From Novosphingobium sp. MW5 (lineage in GTDB: Bacteria > Pseudomonadota > Alphaproteobacteria > Sphingomonadales > Sphingomonadaceae): 64,000 bases of DNA. A model generated the notes under the pieces. The model saw only the letters and a program-made list of their open reading frames with translations, searched no databases and was not told the DNA's origin. The stretch is from assembly GCA_025938935.1 (NCBI GenBank), contig JAPCWB010000001.1, forward strand, positions 2,170,001 to 2,234,000, in the 5' to 3' direction. This document shows, piece after piece, positions 8,974 through 18,104 of this stretch (the first letter of the stretch is position 1; each line of letters starts with the position of its first letter). A program made the translations under genes and the position numbers.

Positions 8974-11682
8974 TCAGAACCGCACCTTCGCACGGAAGCC
9001 GTACATGCGCGGCTCGCCGATGAAGCCGGAACGCAGGCCCTGCGTTTCCTGCGTGTTGAGGTGCAGGATGATCTTCTGGTTCGTCACGTTGGTCACGTAA
9101 GCGCTGAGATCGACCGGCAGGCCGCCGATGTTTTCCCAGGTCACGTTGATGTTGCCGAAGTTCTGCTTCGGAATGCGGCCACCGCCGACAACCGAAACAC
9201 CGTTCGCGACCGTGATCGGGCTCGGATTCGGCACGCTGGCCGTCGGAAGCGGCGTATAGGTGCAGCTGCCCAGAGCCGTGTTCGCGGTCGTGCTGTTGTA
9301 GAAAGTGGTCGAGACGCAGCTCGTGGTATTGTCAGCCACGGCCTTGTAGCTCGATTGCCAGACCCAGGTCGCCGACAGGGTCAGCTTGCCCACTGATTCC
9401 GGCAGCGGGAAGGTGAAGCTGCCATTGGCCACGATCTTGTCGGGGATCGAGTTCGGCAGTTCCTGACCCGGCAGCGGCGGGCGGATGTCATTGAACGGCA
9501 GGCCGAGGCCCGAGATCGCCGAGCTGATCGACGTGGTTGCGAGCACAGGATCGGTGGTGCCATTCACTTCAATGATCTTCGTCCGCAGGTGCGACCAGGC
9601 CACGCCCAGTTGCAGGCCGCGGAACGGCTTGATGCCGAGTTCGGCCTCGAAGCCGGTCAGGCGCGACTTGCCGACGTTCTGGATGATCGTGGTCTGCGAG
9701 CAGAGCGAAGTGGGCACGCACTGCACGCCCAGCTGGACCTGCTGATCGCGGAAGTCGTTGTAGAAGCCGGACAGGTTGAAGAAGCCCGGCACCATGCCGC
9801 GCCAGCTGGCCTTCAGGCCGGCTTCGTAAGTGTCCACCTTTTCTGCGTTGTAGGTCTGCAACTTGTCTGCCGCGAAGGATGCGACACCTGCCTGACGATA
9901 GCCGCGCGACCACTTGGCGTAGACCATCACGTCTTCCATCGGCTTGAAGTCGACGCCGAGCAGCCAGGTCGGCTTGGAGCTCTTGGCCGTGATGTCCTGC
10001 TGGCACATGCCGAAACGGTTGGCGAGCGGCATGTAAGGGTTCGTTGCCGAGCCCTGTGCGCCGAAGGTGACGAAGTTGGTGCAGACCGCGAAGTCAGCCA
10101 CGGTGTTCGCCGTCAGCGTCGTGCCGTTGTAGATCTTCGGTGCGGTGGGCGAGGCAACGATCGTGTTGCCAAGGCGGATATCCTCAACCTGGAAGACCGA
10201 GCGCATCGTATCCCAGGTATAACGGAAACCGCCCGTCAGCTTGAGCTGCTCGGTGACGTTGTAGCTCGCCTGGGCATAGACGGCACGGCCATCGAAGTAG
10301 TTCATCGTCGTCGAATAGCCGAGACGGCCGAGCGAAATCCCGCCAAGTCCCGCGAAAGGTGTGCAGGTCCACGTCTCAAGATCGGCGCAGGGCGTGAACG
10401 TGAGCGAGGTGATGCCTGAAAGACCCAGCGGGTTGTTGTTTTCGAGATAGAAACCCGCCTGATAGGTCAGCGCACCGTCGCTCGACTTCCCCTGGATCTG
10501 GATTTCCTCGACCAGCGAGCTCTGCGAGTTGGTATGCTGGCCCGGCAGGCGGTGCGTCACGTTGAACGGCCGCACCTGCAAGGGGCTTGTTTCGTTTCCA
10601 TAGGTGGGAGCCGTGGTCGCCGGCGGGATGGGAACCAGACCATACTGTCCGAACAGGTCGATGTTCAGGTCGCCAACATATTCGCCGTAGGAGAAGATGT
10701 TCTTGACCGTCAGGTTGTCATTCACCTGCCACTTGGTCTGGTTGATGATCTGCCAAGTTTCGGTCTTCGAACCGGCGTCGGGCAGGGTGTTGAACACAGT
10801 CCACCAGCCGGTCTTGTCGCCATATTCCTTCTGCTGGCACAGCGCCAGGCTGTAGCAATCGAGCACCTTCGGCGGGTTGCCCGTGCTCTTGCTCTTCGAA
10901 TAGTTGACGATCGTGTAGTTCTCTACGTCGGGCGAGAGATCGGCAACGGCCGAGAAGCGCAGGGCCCAGTAATCGACGCTGCCGCCGGCATCGCCATAGG
11001 GTCCGAAGCCGATCTTGCCGGCATTGACGAGGTAGCCGTCACGCTTGTTGCGATCGACGCCCATGCGGATGCGGAGCGAATCCATCACCGGAATGTTGAC
11101 CACGGCCTGGACGCGGCGGAGGTTGTAATCGCCGATGGAGCCTTCGACATAGCCCTCGAACTCGCCGGTCGGCCGCTTGGGCACCAGCAGCACGGCGCCG
11201 CCGGTGGAGTTGCGGCCGAACAGGGTGCCCTGCGGGCCGTTCAGCACCTGAACGCTGGCAAGGTCGAACAGATAGCCCGGGCCAGCACCGTCGCCGCCCT
11301 GCGTCGCGCCCGAACCGCGCGGGGCCACGACGTCGGCGAAATAGGTGCCGACGGTGGAGGTGGTGCGCTGTTCCTGCGTGAAGCCGCGGATGGTCCAGGT
11401 GGTGTTGTCGTTACCGTAGCGGTTGTTGGTGACGAGGCTCGGCGTGAAGGTCGCGATGTCCTTGGCCGAGGTGATGTTGTTGTTGGCCAGCGCGGTATCG
11501 CTGAGCACGGTCACCGAGACCGGCACGTCCTGCAGGCGCTCCTCAACGCGCTGTGCGACGACGACGATGTCATTGCCCGAAAGCTCTTCGGCCTCGTCAG
11601 CCTGCTGTGCAAAGGCGGGTGCAGCAAAGCTGAGCGCCGTGGCGGCCATCAGCATGGATTTCATGCGATAAGTGGAACGCAT
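8974..11682 (-). CDS. TonB-dependent outer-membrane receptor
   Basis: The complete receptor has 902 residues. A signal peptide ends at 'ALSFAAPAFAQQ' (about residue 26). The TonB-box-like and plug start is 'NDIVVVAQRVEERLQDVPVS', followed by the plug motif 'VLNGPQGTLFGRNSTGGAVL' near residue 155. The remainder is a 22-strand-type barrel ending in 'MYGFRAKVRF' with a terminal Phe. Such sphingomonad receptors take up large or hydrophobic compounds; the ligand is unknown. The start ATG has GGGAGGGAAT upstream. A terminator hairpin lies after the stop. It faces the TetR gene tail to tail. Confidence 0.95.
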   Translation of the reverse strand: MRSTYRMKSMLMAATALSFAAPAFAQQADEAEELSGNDIVVVAQRVEERLQDVPVSVTVLSDTALANNNITSAKDIATFTPSLVTNNRYGNDNTTWTIRGFTQEQRTTSTVGTYFADVVAPRGSGATQGGDGAGPGYLFDLASVQVLNGPQGTLFGRNSTGGAVLLVPKRPTGEFEGYVEGSIGDYNLRRVQAVVNIPVMDSLRIRMGVDRNKRDGYLVNAGKIGFGPYGDAGGSVDYWALRFSAVADLSPDVENYTIVNYSKSKSTGNPPKVLDCYSLALCQQKEYGDKTGWWTVFNTLPDAGSKTETWQIINQTKWQVNDNLTVKNIFSYGEYVGDLNIDLFGQYGLVPIPPATTAPTYGNETSPLQVRPFNVTHRLPGQHTNSQSSLVEEIQIQGKSSDGALTYQAGFYLENNNPLGLSGITSLTFTPCADLETWTCTPFAGLGGISLGRLGYSTTMNYFDGRAVYAQASYNVTEQLKLTGGFRYTWDTMRSVFQVEDIRLGNTIVASPTAPKIYNGTTLTANTVADFAVCTNFVTFGAQGSATNPYMPLANRFGMCQQDITAKSSKPTWLLGVDFKPMEDVMVYAKWSRGYRQAGVASFAADKLQTYNAEKVDTYEAGLKASWRGMVPGFFNLSGFYNDFRDQQVQLGVQCVPTSLCSQTTIIQNVGKSRLTGFEAELGIKPFRGLQLGVAWSHLRTKIIEVNGTTDPVLATTSISSAISGLGLPFNDIRPPLPGQELPNSIPDKIVANGSFTFPLPESVGKLTLSATWVWQSSYKAVADNTTSCVSTTFYNSTTANTALGSCTYTPLPTASVPNPSPITVANGVSVVGGGRIPKQNFGNINVTWENIGGLPVDLSAYVTNVTNQKIILHLNTQETQGLRSGFIGEPRMYGFRAKVRF

Positions 11683-11901
11683 CTCTCATTCCCTCCCAAT
11701 ATATGCCCGGGCGGTGTGCCCGTGGCTTTTTGCGCCCCCGGCCGAGCGACAGCCGCACGGCATGAGGGCAAAACGTTACGTCAGGAGGAAGATGCCGCAA
11801 GCCTTGTCGCAAGCAAGCACGCAACCGACTGACCACCTGTTCAGTCTATTTGCAGGTGGCTTGCAGTCAAGTTCGCGGGGGCGATGAAGGGCGCGGAAAA
11901 C

Positions 11902-11915
11902 CTAAGCTTGCTTAG
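11902..11915. promoter_or_regulatory. Short perfect inverted repeat upstream of TonB receptor
   Basis: CTAAGC-TT-GCTTAG lies in the 280-base gap between the receptor start and the end of the next minus-strand gene. It could be an operator or a weak hairpin. The gap has no open frame with coding character; a second shorter repeat (ACTGA...TCAGT) lies near 11828-11845. Confidence 0.3.
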
Positions 11916-11962
11916 TTATTGGCACCCCGCAGGCAGCATTACCAGCGGGGTCAATTCTGCCT

Positions 11963-12793
11963 TCATGATGCGGCGCGGCGCATCATTTTGGAAAGATCGA
12001 TCTGGCCGGTGGGAATACCGCCCATGAAGCCGCCATCGACCGGCAGGACCACGCCGTTGACGATCGTCGCGAAGGGGCTGTTGAGCCAGACCAGCGGCGC
12101 GGCCTGCTCGTAAGGAGTGGAATAGCGGCCCAGCGGTTCGGCGGCGGCATCGACCACGTCTTTGCCCGAATTCTTGTGAAAGTCGGCCATCATCGGTGTC
12201 TGCGTGGGCGAGGGCAGGGTGCAGTTGATGCGGATGCCCTTCTTGATCAGGTGGGCGCCCATGAACTGGGTCCAGACGATGACGTTTTCCTTGGAGAAGG
12301 CATAACCTTCCTTGACCGCGTCCTCGGCATGGGCGGCGCACCAGTCGACCGCGGCCTGCCAGCCCTTGGTGGTGACAAATTCCATGTTGGTCGGGATATT
12401 GCGGCTCCATCCCAGACCGCCAGTGGAGGCGATGTTGGCGATGGCGCTGCCTTCGCCCATCAGCGGCAGGACCAGCTCGGTCAGGTGGCGCAGGCCGATG
12501 AAGTTGACCTTCATCACGTCCATGGGATCGAACGAACCGTTGGGCAGGCCGGCGCAATTGAACAGCGCGTCGACGCGGCCAGAGCCAAGCCCGGCAACGC
12601 CTGCCTCGATCGAGACCGGATCGCGCAGATCGACCTGGGTGAAGCTGGCCAGCGGCAGGTCGCAGGGCTTGTAGTCAAAGCCGTGAACCTCAGCGCCAAG
12701 GTCAAGCAGCAGCTTGGCCGTCGCGTGGCCCATGCCCGAAAAGCAGCCGGTGACGATTACACGCTTGCCGGCATATCCCAGAACGTCGGTCAC
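11963..12793 (-). CDS. SDR oxidoreductase, 3-alpha-hydroxysteroid dehydrogenase/carbonyl reductase-like
   Basis: The 276-residue SDR has an atypical cofactor motif 'VTGCFSGMGHATAKLLLDLG' near the N-terminus, 'DALFNCAGLPNGSFDP', and the catalytic pair in 'EGYAFSKENVIVW' (YxxSK). The insert before YAFSK and the short NCAG stretch match the 3-alpha-HSD/carbonyl reductase branch known from Comamonas, so a cyclic alcohol or ketone substrate is likely. The start is GTG, preceded by GAGAGGAA; the longer upstream frame has a weaker site. It lies upstream on the same strand as the TonB receptor. Exact substrate assignment is inference. Confidence 0.83.
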   Translation of the reverse strand: MTDVLGYAGKRVIVTGCFSGMGHATAKLLLDLGAEVHGFDYKPCDLPLASFTQVDLRDPVSIEAGVAGLGSGRVDALFNCAGLPNGSFDPMDVMKVNFIGLRHLTELVLPLMGEGSAIANIASTGGLGWSRNIPTNMEFVTTKGWQAAVDWCAAHAEDAVKEGYAFSKENVIVWTQFMGAHLIKKGIRINCTLPSPTQTPMMADFHKNSGKDVVDAAAEPLGRYSTPYEQAAPLVWLNSPFATIVNGVVLPVDGGFMGGIPTGQIDLSKMMRRAAS

Positions 12794-12935
12794 TTGTGAT
12801 TCCTCTCGAAAAGTCCGTTTATGAAGCCATGCTAAATGGCATGGCGGCGGGGCTGGCAACAGCGCGCCGAGAGCCTTGGGGCCAAATCGCGGGCGCGATG
12901 GCGCGCATGGTCAAACGAATGGTACCAGACAGACC

Positions 12936-13650
12936 ATGACGATCGACAGCCAGCCGGGGTTTCGCCGCCGCTTTGTGGTCACGCCAGATGCCAAGGCTGT
13001 CACCGCGGCGCTTGAGGACGACGTGCACCGTATGGCGGTGACGCTTCATCATGACGGGAAAACGGTGCTCCGGGTCGAGGCCCAGATGGAGCGCCATCCC
13101 TGGGACCTGTGTCCGGGCGCCGTGGCAAAAGTCATCGCGGACTTCACCGGCAAACCTTTGGCTGAGGCTGCGCGCTCGGCGGACAAGAAGGCGAATTGCA
13201 CCCACCTGTTCGACCTTGCCGACCTTGCCGCCCGACATGCCCAAGCAGGGGAGCAGGTGGTCTATGACATGCTGGTTTCGGATCCGGTGGACGGACAGAC
13301 CACTTCCGTCCTGCGCCGTAACGGCATCGAGCGGCTGCGCTGGACGGCGAAGAACGATCTGGTCACCGCACCCGAAGGACCGGCAGGGCTGATGGTCCTC
13401 GGCCTGCGGCCATGGATCGCCACCCTGTCAGGCGAGGAACGAGATCGAGGCGCGGATGCTGCAATGGGCCAGCCTTGTCGCGCACAGCCGGATCATTCCT
13501 TGGGAAGTGCAGGAGAACCTGCGGGCGCTCCCGGGAAGCTGCTTTGCCAGCCAGCCCGGCCTTCACGAAAAATGCCAGCGGATCGGCGAGCGCATCGACT
13601 TCAGCAAGCCGGGCGCGCGCCTTCCGCTGGCAGATCGGGAAAGCCTGTAA
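12936..13650 (+). pseudogene. DUF2889-family protein with a frameshift
   Basis: The N-terminal frame starts MTIDSQPGFRRRFVVTPDAK and runs about 165 residues to 'LGLRPWIATLSGEER'. The conserved C-terminal end, 'MLQWASLVAHSRIIPWEV', continues in the +1 frame. Removing one G near 13436 joins them as SGENEIEARMLQ, giving one protein of about 237 residues. DUF2889 proteins have no known activity. Those I recall sit near steroid and aromatic catabolic genes, and this one lies between an SDR and an IclR gene. Either the gene is newly broken or the sequence has one extra base. Confidence 0.75.
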
Positions 13651-13659
13651 CCCGGCCGA

Positions 13660-14469
13660 TCAGGCCGCGTGCGGGACGGCCTCAAGCGTGGCAGGTGCCG
13701 GTTCTTCACCCAGCAGGCAGGCCGAGATCGCCTCGCGGATGCAGGTGACCAGCGCCTCGGGGTTGATCTGGCTGTCGGGCGCATAAACCAGGCCGATGGC
13801 CATCGGATGATCGGCCGGCTGCTCCGGAAGAAGCACGGCAACGGTCTCGGCCGAGGTGCCGAAACCGGCGGCGCCAACGCCCGCACCCGTATCGATGCAG
13901 CGCTGGATGCGGCTGGCCATATCGGCGAAGGGAACCTTGCGGTCATCGCTGGCTTCGGCAATCAGGCGGCGCACGGCGCCATCGCGGCGGGGCTGGGCGA
14001 TGGTCGAAAGCATGAGCCAGCCTACGGCCGATTCCAGCAGCGATTCCTGCACGCCGCCGAATACGCTGCGCTGCTTGCTGTTGCTGGAGCGGGTGCCGGC
14101 GCGGAACGAGACTATCTGCGCGTTGAGCCCGACCATGCCGTAGAGCGCGACGCCGAGGCCGGTCTGAGCCGAGAGGCGGTCGATCAGGCGAACGATGCGA
14201 CCGTCGCGGGCGATGCCCGACTGGCCATTGGTGCCGAGCAGCGCGGCGCGGGGGCTCAGGCTGTAGGAGCGCGAATAGGGGTCCTTGTAGAGCAGGCCGA
14301 GGTCAACGAGGCTGGAAAGCAGCTCCGACGTGCTCGACTGCGGGCGGTTATAGCGACGGACGATGTCCATCACCGTGGCCTCGCGGTTTTCGTCGTCGAA
14401 GTAATCGAGCACCTCGATCACGCGCTTGGCGATCTTGGCCTTGTTGGATGCGTTCGAAGTCGATGCCAT
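13660..14469 (-). CDS. IclR-like transcriptional regulator
   Basis: The 269-residue protein has an N-terminal winged helix-turn-helix, 'AKRVIEVLDYFDDENREATV' then 'RRYNRPQSSTSELLSSLVDL', followed by a C-terminal effector domain of about 180 residues. That layout fits the IclR family. The chosen ATG (MASTSNASN) has GGGAGAGCAG 4 bases upstream, while the in-frame ATG 19 codons earlier lacks such a site. It is divergent from the enoyl-CoA hydratase gene, with a short palindrome in between, so it probably controls that catabolic block. The effector is unknown. Confidence 0.83.
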   Translation of the reverse strand: MASTSNASNKAKIAKRVIEVLDYFDDENREATVMDIVRRYNRPQSSTSELLSSLVDLGLLYKDPYSRSYSLSPRAALLGTNGQSGIARDGRIVRLIDRLSAQTGLGVALYGMVGLNAQIVSFRAGTRSSNSKQRSVFGGVQESLLESAVGWLMLSTIAQPRRDGAVRRLIAEASDDRKVPFADMASRIQRCIDTGAGVGAAGFGTSAETVAVLLPEQPADHPMAIGLVYAPDSQINPEALVTCIREAISACLLGEEPAPATLEAVPHAA

Positions 14470-14491
14470 CTCTGCTCTCCCAGTTTTATTT

Positions 14492-14503
14492 AATCGTATG
14501 ATT
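14492..14503. promoter_or_regulatory. Candidate IclR operator
   Basis: AATC-GTAT-GATT, in an AT-rich patch 22 bases upstream of the IclR start codon, is an inverted repeat in the region shared with the divergent enoyl-CoA hydratase gene. IclR proteins bind short palindromes at such positions. Confidence 0.3.
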
Positions 14504-14688
14504 GAATGCGGAGAGGGTCCTGTCAACGAAAAATGAGAGCACCTCGGTTTTTTGAACGCCTGTTATAATTTCGCGCCATGGCGATGGGCGCATCGCTGGA
14601 GCGAAAAAGCACGGAAATCTGCTAGGATAGCTGGAATAGAAAACGAGCCAGTTTCATTTCCTGTTTCCTCTGCCTGAGAGGTATTTTC

Positions 14689-15606
14689 TTGCCCGACCGG
14701 ACCTGCCTGATTGCCGAAAGCTGCTCCGACTCGGCCTTCGACTCGCTCGATCGAACCGAATGGTGTCCGATAATCGCGGTCGGTGATTCGCTATCGGATG
14801 CTCCGGACTGGGCCGATGCGGTGGTGCCGGATCGAAAGGCGGCAGAGCTGATCGAGGCGCGGGTGAACGCCAGTCCGAACGCCGCACGGGTCATTGTCGG
14901 CCTGCTGCGCGCGCTGCCAAGGCTTTCGCTGGCCAATGGGCTCGAGATGGAATCGCTCGCATACGGGGTCCTGCAAGGCAGCGGTGAGTTCCAGTCCTGG
15001 CTTGCAGGGCGCGGCCCGGTTGCGCCGTCCGGCCCACCCGGGCTGGTCAATACCGAGCGACAGGAGGGTGTCCTTGCCATCCAGCTTGACCGGCCGCTGG
15101 CGGACAATGCCATTGATCGGCCGATGCGCGACGGACTGGCGGAAGCGTTCGAACTCGCTGTCCTTGACCAGACGATCGAGCGGATCATGCTGACTGGTGC
15201 GGGGCGGTCGTTCTCGCTCGGCGCAGAGCTGTCCGAGTTCGGCACTACCCGCGATCCGGCCTTGGCCCATGCCATCCGCCAGCAGACCCTTCCCGCGCAC
15301 TGGGCGGCGCGCTGCGGTGATCGGATGGAGGTTTTCGTGCAGGGTGCCTGTGTAGGGGCGGGGCTGGAGATTGCGGCCTTTGCCAAGCGGATCGTTGCGG
15401 GTCCGCGGGCCTGGTTCCAGCTTCCCGAACTGGCGATGGGGCTGCTGCCGGGGGCAGGGGGCTGCGTGTCGCTGACCCGCCGCATCGGGCGGCACAGGAC
15501 GGCGGAACTGATCCTCTCGGGCCGCCGCCTAAATGCCCGCGAAGCGCTCGCCTGGGGCCTGGTGGACGAGATCTCCGCCGATAATGGTGGCGCGGACGAG
15601 GCTTGA
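14689..15606 (+). CDS. Enoyl-CoA hydratase/isomerase (crotonase) family protein
   Basis: The 305-residue protein has a crotonase domain from about residue 115 onward. It is preceded by an unusual N-terminal region ('AESCSDSAFDSLDRTEW' and onward) not typical of plain enoyl-CoA hydratases. The oxyanion-hole elements are in 'LTGAGRSFSLGAELSEFG' (about residue 165-182) and 'FVQGACVGAGLEIAAFA' (about 215-230). The start is TTG, with GAGAGG 7 bases before it. It should hydrate or isomerise an enoyl-CoA. Its last 78 bases overlap the 3' end of the convergent amidohydrolase gene, which is unusual for two full-length genes. Confidence 0.8.
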   Translation: MPDRTCLIAESCSDSAFDSLDRTEWCPIIAVGDSLSDAPDWADAVVPDRKAAELIEARVNASPNAARVIVGLLRALPRLSLANGLEMESLAYGVLQGSGEFQSWLAGRGPVAPSGPPGLVNTERQEGVLAIQLDRPLADNAIDRPMRDGLAEAFELAVLDQTIERIMLTGAGRSFSLGAELSEFGTTRDPALAHAIRQQTLPAHWAARCGDRMEVFVQGACVGAGLEIAAFAKRIVAGPRAWFQLPELAMGLLPGAGGCVSLTRRIGRHRTAELILSGRRLNAREALAWGLVDEISADNGGADEA

Positions 15607-16914
15607 ATCCATAACCTGCCGCGCTGCCAACCATGGCCGATTCAGCAGGCAGAAGTCCGCCGACGCGCCGACTTCGATCTGACGCTGGCGGGTAAGGTCA
15701 TTCGGATCAGCCAAATAGAGCGACAGCGCTTCCTCCGCCGACAGGGCTTCCTCTTCGGCAATCATAGCGCCGCCCGCCGTCCGGCGCGACATGGCGGCGC
15801 GCATGGCGGCCCACGGATCAGTCGAACCGAAGGGCGCATCGCTGCCCGCCGCGAGCGGGATGCCTGCCTTGAGGAATGACGCCTGCCGATAGAGGAACGG
15901 AACCAGCTCGGGCTCGACATCGGTCAGGTACTGATCACCCCGCTCGGCAATAAAATGAGGCTGGCCGACAACGGCGAGGCCGAGGTCAGCCATCTGCGCA
16001 ATGTGCGCGTCCCGCGCGATGCCGGCGTGTTCGATGCGGTCGCCGCGAAGTGGCCCGGCCTCGGCAAGGGCGGCGAGGGTGAAGACCAGTTCCGTCTCGG
16101 TCGTGCAATGCGAGGCGAGCGGGCGGCCCTGTCCATGGGCCGCGCGGATGAAGGCAACGACTTCGTCAAAAACAGGCAGGGCGTTCTCGTGCAAGTGAAG
16201 CTTGGCAGACCCAGATCCCAGAGCCAGCGTTCCAGCGAGCAGCACGTGCTGCAGCAGGTTCCCGCTCGCCTGCTGAGCGGCGAAGTGTGCCGCGGTCCCC
16301 CGGTCATTCGCCGGTGACATATCGGTCATGCCGGTCACGCCAAAGGCCGCAAGTTCCCGCGAGACTTCGCCAAAATCCGGCGGACTGCCGCCCAATGCAC
16401 TACGAAGCCACGTGTCCTCATCGAACAGGCGGCCAGTCGGGCGTCCACCATCCGTTTCGAGGCCCGGCGGCGCGGCGGCGTGGCGCAGCACTTCATCGAG
16501 ACCTGCCGAATTGAACAGCCACATCCGGCCCGATCGGTGCTGGATACGCAGCGGCCTCTCACCGCAAATCGCATCGAGCGCGCGCGCATCGGGCAGGCCG
16601 CCGACGCTTTCATGATAGAGGATGCCGCGCAGCCAGCCTGAACCGGGTGCGGCTTGCAGTCGTTCGGCGAGCTGCTCGATACTGCGCACTTCGGGAGGGC
16701 CGCAAACGATCGACTGCCGCCGGACCGCCGTAGCGGCCAGATGGATGTGGTGGTCGTGCAGGCCGGGCAGCAATGCCCCGCCGTCCGCATCGATAACGGC
16801 CTCTCCAGCCAGGGGCGACAAGCTGCCGATTTCCGCAATTCGCCCGCCAGCCACGCGCAAGTCCGCAGAACCGCGCTGCCAGACTTCGGCATTTTTGATC
16901 AGCAAGCCAGCCAT
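15529..16914 (-). CDS. Amidohydrolase, YtcJ-like (amidohydrolase 3)
   Basis: The 461-residue metal-dependent hydrolase has first metal ligands in 'LLPGLHDHHIHLAATA' (residues 48-63), 'PLASHCTTETELVF' in the middle and 'GIPLAAGSDAPFGSTDPW' with the late aspartate. The N-terminal 'LLIKNAEVWQRG...IDADGGALLPG' is the usual composite beta-sandwich. Natural substrates of this group are mostly unknown and include cyclic amides, esters or lactone-like rings, so ring opening is a guess. The ATG (MAGLLIKN) overlaps the end of the CoA-transferase gene by 16 bases. The 3' end overlaps the convergent crotonase gene. Confidence 0.85.
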   Translation of the reverse strand: MAGLLIKNAEVWQRGSADLRVAGGRIAEIGSLSPLAGEAVIDADGGALLPGLHDHHIHLAATAVRRQSIVCGPPEVRSIEQLAERLQAAPGSGWLRGILYHESVGGLPDARALDAICGERPLRIQHRSGRMWLFNSAGLDEVLRHAAAPPGLETDGGRPTGRLFDEDTWLRSALGGSPPDFGEVSRELAAFGVTGMTDMSPANDRGTAAHFAAQQASGNLLQHVLLAGTLALGSGSAKLHLHENALPVFDEVVAFIRAAHGQGRPLASHCTTETELVFTLAALAEAGPLRGDRIEHAGIARDAHIAQMADLGLAVVGQPHFIAERGDQYLTDVEPELVPFLYRQASFLKAGIPLAAGSDAPFGSTDPWAAMRAAMSRRTAGGAMIAEEEALSAEEALSLYLADPNDLTRQRQIEVGASADFCLLNRPWLAARQVMDSSLVRATIIGGDLVHQAPGERFAGI

Positions 16915-18104
16915 GCCTGTGTGTCTACACCGATTTCGCGAACCGGATCGACCAGTTTGCGGCGCTCCACCGCAGGGAAGGGCAGTCCGCGCCCATCGCT
17001 CCATGCCTTGAGTTCGGCGTCGATGGCCGCGCGGTCAAAGGCGCGTTCTTCGGCCAGCGCCTGCGCACCGATTGCCGCCATGGAGAAGACGACGCGGCAA
17101 GCCTCGCCGCGCTGCCATGCCTGCCAGCCGAGCCGAGCCGCGGTGATGCCGGTCAGCGGATCGGTAAGGGCATCGCCGACGTAGCCCATCTCGCCGCCCG
17201 CCTCGACCATGGCGCGGCTGAGGCCCGCCGCGACCGAGCAATCGTTGCCTACGCCCGCCCAGTGAGCCGCCGGCCCGCGCGCGCCGTGGCCGGTGACGCT
17301 CAGCCAGACGAGGCCCGGGGTTTCGCGGACCAGCGCCTCGGCATCCACGCCGAGCTGGGCAAGTGCGCGCAGGCGGGAGCTTTCAATGACCACGTCGGCG
17401 CGGCGGATCAGTTCGATCAGTGCTCCGCGCTGCGCGGGGTCGAGCAGGTCGGCAAGGACGCTCGCCTTGCCTTGGTTGATGATGTCGAAAGTGGCGGGAT
17501 CGTCCCGCCTGATAAGGTCGGGTCGGGTCGGGCTTTCGATCTTCACGACCTGCGCGCCAGCAAGGTGGAAAAGGTGCCCGGCGAGAGGCCCCGCCCAGAT
17601 GGCGGATAGGTCGATAACCAGTGGAGGGCGATCGGGCCTTGTTCGAGACGGCCCAGTGACCGTAACTTCGAATGGCGGGCTGGCAGGCGCTTCATCCGCC
17701 GATGCCGCCGGCAATCCAAACTCACGCGCGCGTTCGAGAAGGTCCGCACAGTCACACTTCAGCACCTCTTCGGCGATCCGCTCGTTGTCAATCAGGCCAT
17801 CGAAATCGATGCCAAGCATGGCCGGAACCAACGCCCGGTCCTCGGTGCGCAGCAGGGTCAACGCAAACCAGCCGCCGTCGCGCGTCGGCATCAGGCGGCT
17901 GCCGCCCAGACCAGCGGAGGCCAGTCCTGGAACCTTGTAACCGCCGTTCGATGCTCGCTCGCCCAGCAGAGTCGCCCCGTCGAGTGCAGCGATGGCGGAA
18001 GCGCCGGTCATATTCGCCAGATCAGCAAGCTGCCGGCTCGCCCAGCGGGACAGCGGAATGGCCGGCGAAGTGGGAGATCCAGCGGGTCGCGGATCAGTCG
18101 GCAA
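16899..18104 (-). CDS. Class III CoA-transferase (CaiB/BaiF) with displaced N-terminal lobe
   Basis: In this 401-residue protein the usual class III start, 'LVIDLSAIWAGPLAGHLFHL' with 'GAQVVKIESPTRPDLIRR', begins only at about residue 162. The first 160 residues ('GSRLMPTRDGGWFALTLLRT' and so on) resemble the second lobe of the fold. The probable catalytic aspartate is in 'GVGNDCSVAAGL'. It would move CoA between carboxylic acids. It overlaps the amidohydrolase by 16 bases and the upstream ligase by 11 bases, indicating one operon of ligase, CoA-transferase and hydrolase. This two-lobed order is known in some actinobacterial and proteobacterial homologues, to my recollection. Confidence 0.8.
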   Translation of the reverse strand: MPTDPRPAGSPTSPAIPLSRWASRQLADLANMTGASAIAALDGATLLGERASNGGYKVPGLASAGLGGSRLMPTRDGGWFALTLLRTEDRALVPAMLGIDFDGLIDNERIAEEVLKCDCADLLERAREFGLPAASADEAPASPPFEVTVTGPSRTRPDRPPLVIDLSAIWAGPLAGHLFHLAGAQVVKIESPTRPDLIRRDDPATFDIINQGKASVLADLLDPAQRGALIELIRRADVVIESSRLRALAQLGVDAEALVRETPGLVWLSVTGHGARGPAAHWAGVGNDCSVAAGLSRAMVEAGGEMGYVGDALTDPLTGITAARLGWQAWQRGEACRVVFSMAAIGAQALAEERAFDRAAIDAELKAWSDGRGLPFPAVERRKLVDPVREIGVDTQAWLAC

